Below are positions 53,635 through 61,458 of a stretch of 64,000 nucleotides of DNA, in pieces. Origin of the DNA: Bifidobacterium tibiigranuli. Lineage in GTDB: Bacteria; Actinomycetota; Actinomycetes; Actinomycetales; Bifidobacteriaceae. Location: contig NZ_QLZA01000001.1 in assembly GCF_009371885.1 (NCBI RefSeq), forward strand, positions 186,001-250,000, in the 5' to 3' direction. Made by a program: the position numbers and the translations under genes. Within the stretch, counting starts at the first letter, position 1, and each line of letters starts with the position of its first letter. A model generated the notes under the pieces. The model saw only the letters and a list, made by a program, of their open reading frames with translations, made no database searches and was not told the origin of the DNA.

Positions 53635-53696
53635 AGTTTCAGGCGTGTCGCAGAACCGTTCCGTTGGCGTCGCTGCGAGCCCCAACGAGCAGACAC

Positions 53697-53756
53697 AGTT
53701 CCTAGTATGTTCGTCACGCAAACACGACGATTTGCGTGACATTACTACTAGGAACT
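53697..53756. repeat. 60-bp nested palindrome related to the 59-bp repeats
   Basis: Outer arms AGTTCCTAGTA / TACTAGGAACT and inner arms GTCACGCAAA / TTTGCGTGAC are all perfect, around an 8-nt loop. The CTAGTA...GTCACGC order matches the 59-bp repeats, the nearer of which begins 62 bp later. Confidence 0.88.
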
Positions 53757-53763
53757 TGCGCTT

Positions 53764-53822
53764 CTAGTACGTTTGTCACGCTAACCGCGTGTTTTGCGTG
53801 ATGTTGCTACGAGTGGCGGACG
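53764..53822 (+). repeat. 59-bp direct repeat, right copy
   Basis: Identical to 52158-52216. The 317-bp gap between the VOC and rpsT starts/ends is filled by this repeat, the nested palindrome and the rpsT terminator; no gene is seen. Confidence 0.92.
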
Positions 53823-53851
53823 ATACCCAGACCACGCAAGACCGGACATGC

Positions 53852-53885
53852 AAAAAGCCCGCAGGCGTGAACCTGCGGGCTTTTT
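53852..53885 (-). terminator. Terminator of rpsT
   Basis: A 14-bp perfect stem (AAAAAGCCCGCAGG and complement) with a 6-nt loop, ending in a T run on either strand; it lies 29 bp after the rpsT stop. Confidence 0.93.
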
Positions 53886-53914
53886 ACAAGCGATGGGTCG
53901 TCAGACCCGTCACA

Positions 53915-54175
53915 TCACAGCGCGTTAATCGCGACGGCGAGACCGGACTTGCGGTTGGCAGCCTGATTCTTGTGAATCACGCCACGGCCGGCGGCCTTGT
54001 CAAGCTTCTGCGCGGCGACCTGGTAGGCAGCCTCAGCAGCTTCCTTGTCACCCGCATCGATGGCCTGACGCGTGGCGCGAATCGAGGTCTTGAGACCCGA
54101 CTTCACAGCCACGTTGCGCTGGTGCGCCTTCTCATTGGTGAGAACGCGCTTCTTCTGCGACTTAATGTTTGCCAC
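53915..54175 (-). CDS. rpsT: 30S ribosomal protein S20
   Basis: Small-subunit protein binding the 5' and 3' minor domains of 16S rRNA. The 86 aa are full length and start [20 protein letters not shown], with [20 protein letters not shown] near the end. The ATG at 54175 follows GGAG. Two small hairpins (54206-54223, ACATAC stem, and 54229-54254, CCACAT stem) lie in its leader. It is divergent from lepA, a common arrangement. Confidence 0.96.
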   Translation of the reverse strand: MANIKSQKKRVLTNEKAHQRNVAVKSGLKTSIRATRQAIDAGDKEAAEAAYQVAAQKLDKAAGRGVIHKNQAANRKSGLAVAINAL

Positions 54176-54442
54176 TATCTACTCCAAACAACGTTTTCTA
54201 TAAGGACATACAAACAAGTATGTTAACACCACATTCGGATAATCCCTATGTGGTGGCATGGGTGTTGCCTTGCGCGCTGTGGTGCATGTTGCTCAAGGCC
54301 GTACTGCAATGCCTACAGCAGCCGGTAGACTGGTGTGGTTGTGAAGCAGCGACTGCACTGACATTCGTTGGAGGCACAACCGCAGAAACAGCGCATGGAA
54401 TGGCACGTTGGCAGCAACAAGCAGCAAGGAGACGCACGTCAA

Positions 54443-56320
<1,878 letters not shown>

Positions 56321-56353
56321 TAGAGGTATGGCGCAGTCATCGTCGGTCTTTAA

Positions 56354-56458
56354 CCGAGGTGAGCAGCCGCTAAGGCTGCGAAGGCAGCGTTGGAAGTGGC
56401 ATATTATCATGTTTGAGGTTTATGTCCATGTTCCGTTTTGTATTCGATGCCGAGGCGT
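56354..56458 (+). pseudogene. Decayed duplicate of the hemW 5' end and its upstream hairpin
   Basis: About 105 bp nearly repeat 56489-56593. The first 34 bases are identical. From an ATG at 56409 it encodes MFEVYVHVPFCIRCRG, against MFEVYIHVPFCIRRCG in hemW. Most differences in the coding part are at third codon positions, as expected if both copies once made protein. The frame continues into unrelated sequence and stops at 56550-56552. Confidence 0.75.
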
Positions 56459-56462
56459 TAGG

Positions 56463-56521
56463 CTGAGAGTCCTGTGGACTCTCAGTAGCCGAGGTGAGCA
56501 GCCGCTAAGGCTGCGAAGGCA
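56463..56521 (+). repeat. Two-hairpin dispersed repeat before hemW
   Basis: A perfect 10-bp hairpin (CTGAGAGTCC-TGT-complement, 56463-56485) is followed by GAGGTGAGCAGCCGCTAAGG, whose GCAGCC arm pairs with GGCTGC. The same pair occurs inverted after aroQ (27831-27882); the second half also occurs at 56356-56387. Confidence 0.8.
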
Positions 56522-56544
56522 GTGTCGGGAGTTGGTACATTATC

Positions 56545-57897
56545 ATGTTTGAGGTATACATCCATGTCCCTTTCTGCATCCGACGCTGCGGCTACTGCGA
56601 TTTCAACACGTACACCTCGCCGGATATGGGCGGCGGAGCAAGCCGAAGCAACTACGCCACAATGGCGATTGCGGAGATGCGGCTGGTCAAGCGCTGGCAG
56701 TACGAGCATGGCATTGTCGAACCCGCCGCATCGACGGTGTTCTTCGGCGGCGGCACTCCCACGCTTCTGCCCGCCGATGACCTCGCACGCATGCTGCACG
56801 CCGTCGAACAGCTCTGGGGGCTGGAACCAGGCGCGGAAATCACCACGGAAGCCAATCCTGACACCGTTGATGAGGACTACGTTGCCGCGCTTGCGGACGC
56901 CGGATTCACGCGGATTTCCTTCGGTATGCAGTCAGCGGTGCCGCGCGTGCTCAAGACGCTTGATCGCACGCACACCCCTGCAAATGTCGAAGCGGGGGTT
57001 CGGGCCGCCAACAAAGCCGGAATCCGCTCAAGCGTGGATCTGATCTACGGCACGCCGGGAGAGAGCCTAGGGGATTGGCGCTACTCCGTGAAAACGGCGG
57101 TCGATCTGGGCGTCAACCACATTTCCGCGTACGCGCTCACGCTGGAACCGACGACGAAAATGGGCCGCATGGTGCGTTCCGGTCGATTGCCGAAGCCCGA
57201 TGACGACGACGAAGCGACCAAGTACGAAATAGCCGAGGACCTGTTCTCCGCAGCGGGTTTGCAATGGTACGAGGTGTCGAACTGGGCGCGGCCGGGCTAT
57301 GAGAGCCAGCATAACCTCGGCTATTGGCGCAACGTCGACTGGGCGGGCATCGGACCGGGTGCGCACAGCCACTATAATCGCGCGTCGGTGAGCCGCTTGA
57401 CTGGACTCGCGCAGCCCGACGACCACGATGCGGCAAAATATGAACTGCATCCGCTGCAGGCAGGGGTCAGGGCGTGGGATATCAAGCATCCACGCGTGTG
57501 GGGCGAGTCGATTTCAAGCGGCGCAGTGCCGTGGCAGGGCCAAGAGGCCATCACTGCCAAGGAGAACCTCGAAGAGCTCATCATGCTTGGACTACGCTTG
57601 CACGAAGGCCTTGATCTGAACCGAATCGATCGGGCGATGCGCGAGCCTGATGGAGACAATGCTATAGGCAGCGTTCATGCGAATTATTCCAATATGGACG
57701 ATATTGCTTCGACCGATTCCTTTGCACCCGGCACAGCTAACAATCACAACGATTTCGCCCTGCGGCGCACTCGCATCGCCAAACTGGGCGATGACGGCCT
57801 ACTCACGATTCACGGCAACCGCATAGTCCCCACTTTGCGCGGCCGCCTGCTCAACGATTACCTCATCGAGCAGTTCTTCGACATGGTTGGCTTGTGA
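56545..57897 (+). CDS. hemW: Radical SAM protein HemW (heme chaperone-like)
   Basis: Radical-SAM protein of the HemW family, formerly annotated as oxygen-independent coproporphyrinogen III oxidase. The 450 aa have the cluster motif CIRRCGYC (CxxxCxxC), TVFFGGGTPTLLP, and ISFGMQSAVPRVLKTLDRTH (given to the limit). A C-terminal HemW domain carries an extra acidic loop of about 50 residues (roughly 360-410). HemW binds heme and may deliver it to respiratory enzymes; most bifidobacteria do not make heme, so its role here is unclear. The ATG at 56545 is the second of two related ATGs; the first belongs to the decayed duplicate upstream. Confidence 0.93.
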   Translation: MFEVYIHVPFCIRRCGYCDFNTYTSPDMGGGASRSNYATMAIAEMRLVKRWQYEHGIVEPAASTVFFGGGTPTLLPADDLARMLHAVEQLWGLEPGAEITTEANPDTVDEDYVAALADAGFTRISFGMQSAVPRVLKTLDRTHTPANVEAGVRAANKAGIRSSVDLIYGTPGESLGDWRYSVKTAVDLGVNHISAYALTLEPTTKMGRMVRSGRLPKPDDDDEATKYEIAEDLFSAAGLQWYEVSNWARPGYESQHNLGYWRNVDWAGIGPGAHSHYNRASVSRLTGLAQPDDHDAAKYELHPLQAGVRAWDIKHPRVWGESISSGAVPWQGQEAITAKENLEELIMLGLRLHEGLDLNRIDRAMREPDGDNAIGSVHANYSNMDDIASTDSFAPGTANNHNDFALRRTRIAKLGDDGLLTIHGNRIVPTLRGRLLNDYLIEQFFDMVGL

Positions 57898-57969
57898 TTC
57901 ACACACGATTCGGCTCACGATTTTCTGCCGATACGTGTGCTGCTGCGTGATTTTCCCGTTGCACGCGGC

Positions 57970-58131
57970 TATCGGCGTTATGTGAGGCGTTAATCCACCC
58001 TTGCGGAGGTCTATCTGCGTTGTGTGAGGCGTTATTTCCTGATGAGCCGAGTATAGGGCAGTCGGAAACCGCCATTTTCGGGCGGCGCTACTTGAGGTCC
58101 CATAGATTTAACGCCTCACGTAACGCAGATA
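57970..58131. repeat. 23-bp motif in two direct and one inverted copy
   Basis: TATCGGCGTTATGTGAGG-type 23-mers lie at 57970-57992, 58012-58034 and, inverted, 58109-58131. The last two can form a 23-bp stem with two mismatches and a 74-nt loop that contains CCGCC-GGGCGG and other short stems. They fill most of the 412-bp gap between hemW and the PEBP gene, which shows no coding sequence. Confidence 0.8.
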
Positions 58132-58309
58132 CACTGATTTGCGGATGCCAACGAGAGATTTTCGGCATGATTGGTCGCCTCGGAAGACTAGAACGCTCGT
58201 TCTTGCATGCATAACCATGAGAAACGCGCATAGGGCAAACCAAAAGTATGAGTTGAAATCTTGGTGCACAGCTCAACTATCAGGATTTCAGGCCTTCGAC
58301 CGGTGGTGA

Positions 58310-58849
58310 ATGGTGGATATGATGGGCGAAACAGTTGTCGGCTCCATCAGTGTGCGAATCACAGAGCTACGAAGAAAGCTGGGCGTCATGCAGGAATTTC
58401 TTGTACAGTGCGGCGGGATTGGCGAAGACCACAGGTTTTTCACTGAGTTCACGGGGCGCGGCGACGATATCTCGCCGAGCTTCCATTTGTTGTCGATTCC
58501 CGAGGGGACTGAGACGCTGGCGATAGTCCTGAGAGATGAAAGCCATCCGATTTTCGGTTCTATGACGCATTGGCTCATCTGGAATCTGCCAGTCGACCCT
58601 GACATTGCTGCGAATATCGCCAAAGGAACTCGCCCGGGAAGAGTGAACGCGCGGCAGGGCATCGCTTATGGCTGGCATCGGTACCGAGGCCCGAAGCCTC
58701 CCAGGGGAACGACGCACCGGTATGTTTTCACCGTGTATGCGGTGAACGGAGAGCTTAACCTCGGCGGCATGACAACGTTGAGAAGACTGCGCAAGGCGAT
58801 GCGTGGGAAGGTTTTAGGCATTGGTTGCGTCGATGGTCTTTTTGAATGA
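58310..58849 (+). CDS. YbhB/YbcL (PEBP/Raf-kinase-inhibitor-like) family protein
   Basis: Phosphatidylethanolamine-binding-protein fold, 179 aa. Family motifs are GDDISPSFHLLSIPEGTETLAIVL, SMTHWLIWNLPVDP, and AYGWHRYRGPKPPRGTTHRYVFTVYAV (each cited in the conserved part). The usual DPDAP motif is degenerate here (LRDESHP). The N-terminal 25 residues before MQEFL are not typical, so translation may start at 58388 instead. The molecular function of bacterial PEBPs is unknown; structural homologues bind anions or lipids. It stands alone. Confidence 0.8.
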   Translation: MVDMMGETVVGSISVRITELRRKLGVMQEFLVQCGGIGEDHRFFTEFTGRGDDISPSFHLLSIPEGTETLAIVLRDESHPIFGSMTHWLIWNLPVDPDIAANIAKGTRPGRVNARQGIAYGWHRYRGPKPPRGTTHRYVFTVYAVNGELNLGGMTTLRRLRKAMRGKVLGIGCVDGLFE

Positions 58850-58960
58850 GCCGGAGCCGCGATACAAGGCCGGCCGCGTCGTTGATATCGGTACTGCCAG
58901 ACGCAACTTTGACGTTTGCTTGCTGCATTTCATAACCCAGCCTGACTACCATGGGCTTGC

Positions 58961-60544
58961 ATGAGCTATGTTGCGACATTCGATGCGGGTACTACGGCGG
59001 TCAAGGCGGCGCTGACCGACGACGATGGCGGCATTGTTGCGTCGTGCTCGAGCGATGCGATGCCATTATTCACTGGCGATGGGCATCAGGAGCAGGACCC
59101 GCGTGACTGGTGGCGGGCGTTCCTGCAAACGGCTCACGCCATGCTGGCGCAGGCTGCGCGATCTGTGCCAGAGTTCGACCCGGCCAGCATTCTCGGCATT
59201 ATCATGAGCGGGCAGATGCAGGATGTCATCGCGCTTGATGAACAGCTGAACCCGGTGCGCCGCACGATGCTCTACTCGGACGGTCGGGCAGATCGCGAGG
59301 CGCGTGAACTTGCCGAAATCGTAGGCGGCGAGTCCTTCCACAAGCTGACCGGCAATCAGCTCGAAGGCTCGCTGCCGCTGCTCAAACTCATGTGGTTCAA
59401 ACGCCACGAGCCGCAGAATTTCGCGAAAACACGTCATGTATTGTTCGATGCCAAGGACTATCTCATCGCCAAACTGACAGGGGCATTGGTGGCCGACGTC
59501 GTCGCCAGCTCCACGGTCGGGGCGATGGATATTCGCCAGCGCGCATGGAGCAGCAGCCTGATCGATGCGGCAGACATGGATGAGGCCCTGTTCCCGGCGC
59601 TGCATAATCCAGAGGACCGCGTGGGCGAGGTCACCAGTCAGGCCGCAGAGCTGACCGGATTCGCGCTTGGCACGCCCGTGTTCGCCGGCATCGGGGATGC
59701 GGGAGCCACCACGCTTGCCAGCGGTGTGACCGAACCGGGCGAATACAACATCAACATCGGCACTTCTGGATGGATTGCCACCGTCTCGCCCGAACCAATC
59801 ACAGACCGGGCTGGCGTCGCGAATCTCGCCCGTACCACGGCGGGAGGCGCGCGCAACGACGTTAGCAGTGGCGTCAGCAGTAGCGTTATCAATGGCGTGC
59901 CGTTCCTTAATGCGGGCAATGTGCATCACTGGATTACGTCCGTGTTTGCGGGGAATGGTGGTGACCAAACTCATAGTGACGAAGACCGTGATGGTGAAGG
60001 CACCAGCAGCGGCGTCGACTACGACCACATGGGCGAGATGCTGGCTCGTAGTACGCCTGGCAGTAATGGCGTGCTGTGCCTGCCATATCTCTCCGGTGAG
60101 CGTTTTCCGGTAATGAACGCCTCCATTCGCGGTGCCTATGTCGGTCTTTCAGCCGATACGACGGCTGCGGATATGGCGCGCGCGGCGCTCGAAGGAGTCG
60201 CTTTTTCCATTCGTCAGGGTTTGGAGACCTTCGACGCCGAACCGTCGGAGATCACGCTGATTGGCGGGGGAGCGCGGGAGCATGTCTGGTGCCAGATCAT
60301 GGCCGATGTCCTTGGCCACTCCATCGAAGTGTTCCGCAACGCGGACGTCATGCCGGCCGCCGCGCTTTCGTTCCTAGTGCATTACGCGCTTGGACGTTTT
60401 GCCTCGCTCGATGAGGCCACGGCCCGGCTGCGCGCCTGCCGCGACAGTGTCACCTATGAGCCAGATGGGGAAACCGTGCGCCTGTACGATGCGGTCTACA
60501 GCCGTTACCGTGCGCTGTACCCGGCCATTAACGGGCTTGGATGA
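58961..60544 (+). CDS. FGGY-family carbohydrate kinase (xylulokinase-like)
   Basis: Sugar kinase of 527 aa with the two actin-like FGGY domains. The N-terminal ATP loop is FDAGTTAVKAALTDDDG. MSGQMQDVIALDE is the substrate-binding region typical of xylulokinases. INIGTSGWIA is the second phosphate loop, and ITLIGGGAREHVWCQIMADVLG is the adenosine motif (cited in part). Two non-conserved inserts occur: a Ser/Val repeat at about residues 304-317 (SSGVSSSV) and an acidic stretch at about 335-355. Xylulose 5-phosphate would feed the bifid shunt. No transporter or regulator adjoins it, so the substrate is inferred. Confidence 0.87.
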   Translation: MSYVATFDAGTTAVKAALTDDDGGIVASCSSDAMPLFTGDGHQEQDPRDWWRAFLQTAHAMLAQAARSVPEFDPASILGIIMSGQMQDVIALDEQLNPVRRTMLYSDGRADREARELAEIVGGESFHKLTGNQLEGSLPLLKLMWFKRHEPQNFAKTRHVLFDAKDYLIAKLTGALVADVVASSTVGAMDIRQRAWSSSLIDAADMDEALFPALHNPEDRVGEVTSQAAELTGFALGTPVFAGIGDAGATTLASGVTEPGEYNINIGTSGWIATVSPEPITDRAGVANLARTTAGGARNDVSSGVSSSVINGVPFLNAGNVHHWITSVFAGNGGDQTHSDEDRDGEGTSSGVDYDHMGEMLARSTPGSNGVLCLPYLSGERFPVMNASIRGAYVGLSADTTAADMARAALEGVAFSIRQGLETFDAEPSEITLIGGGAREHVWCQIMADVLGHSIEVFRNADVMPAAALSFLVHYALGRFASLDEATARLRACRDSVTYEPDGETVRLYDAVYSRYRALYPAINGLG

Positions 60545-60573
60545 GCTGAGTTTGGCGCTTATCACACTGACAA

Positions 60574-60683
60574 TGCCCCTTTCGTGACGCTCATTCGTAA
60601 CTAGCGTCACAAAAGGGGCAGGACTCCTTGGGCAGTGCCCCTTTTCGTGACGCTTACCGGCAGTATCCGTCACGAAAGGGGCA
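60574..60683. repeat. Two tandem 62-bp hairpins after the FGGY kinase
   Basis: TGCCCCTTTCGTGACGC (60574-60590) pairs with 60604-60620 (one mismatch), and TGCCCCTTTTCGTGACG (60636-60652) with 60668-60683 (one bulge). The unit repeats after 62 bp. The inner arms GTGACG/CGTCAC match those of the 44.8-kb array. Confidence 0.9.
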
Positions 60684-60722
60684 TAGCGACCGGGGCTGAG
60701 AATACAAGAGCAGGAGAATACC

Positions 60723-61217
60723 ATGATCGATCATATGACGCTGCATGTGCGCGACGTCGAACGCAGCATCGCATTCTATACAGCGGCGCTCGCCCCGCTC
60801 GGCTATGTGGTGAAGACGCATCACGAGTCGACGCTCGGGTTCGGCGTCGATGACGGCACGCCGCATTCCGATTTCTACGTTTCGCCGCTTGATGAGGGCG
60901 CGGCTAACAGTGTGCCCAACAACGCGGCTAACGACGCAGCTAATGGCACAGCCGAGCAGCCACATGGGCAGTCATCGCAACAACCATACGCGCCAACCCA
61001 CATCGCCTTCCTCGCGCCAGACCGCGCCGCAGTGCAGGCGCTCTACGATGCGGCGCTCGCCGCCGGCGGACATGACAATGGGACTCCCGGCCCGCGCCCG
61101 TACCATGCGGGCTACTACGCGGCATTCGTGCTGGACCCGGACGGCAACAACATCGAGGCCGTGGTCGATTGGAGTCATGACGCTGGTTTCGCAGTTCCGA
61201 TAAAGACGGCCCAATAA
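60723..61217 (+). CDS. VOC-family (glyoxalase/dioxygenase-like) protein
   Basis: A 164-aa VOC-fold protein. It begins MIDHMTLHVRDVERSIAFY, and ends with AAFVLDPDGNNIEAVVDW, the canonical metal-site region with the Glu ligand. It resembles the small glyoxalase/bleomycin-resistance-like enzymes; the reaction is unknown. An Asn/Ala-rich insert of about 30 residues (AANSVPNNAANDAANG) interrupts the fold at about residues 61-90 and looks like an expanded repeat. The ATG has AGGAG 6 bp upstream. It stands between the tandem hairpins and gltB. Confidence 0.85.
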   Translation: MIDHMTLHVRDVERSIAFYTAALAPLGYVVKTHHESTLGFGVDDGTPHSDFYVSPLDEGAANSVPNNAANDAANGTAEQPHGQSSQQPYAPTHIAFLAPDRAAVQALYDAALAAGGHDNGTPGPRPYHAGYYAAFVLDPDGNNIEAVVDWSHDAGFAVPIKTAQ

Positions 61218-61458
61218 AGACGAGGTAAGGGAAAAGAACGCATAAGCCGGCCGTTACGCCTTTAACCCATCAACCTCCCCAAACCTTCTGCAACTTCCCC
61301 ATACCTCCCCAAACCTCCACGAAACACCGCAGAACCCATGCAATTAACTCGGTATATGGACTCTCGAAACCCTCTTGACATTGCCGAGCGGTATTCTATC
61401 CAAGCACTGGCAAAGAACCGCGGGTAGCACCCCGCCAAAAACGATGAAGGTGGTTTCG

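Noticed and set aside
57970..58131. CRISPR array
   Set aside because: Only three 23-bp units, one of them inverted, with unequal spacing (19 and 74 bp) and no cas genes.
61262..61340. C-rich CTCCCCAAACC repeats upstream of gltB
   Set aside because: Short imperfect repeats without symmetry or a fixed period; too weak to call a feature.
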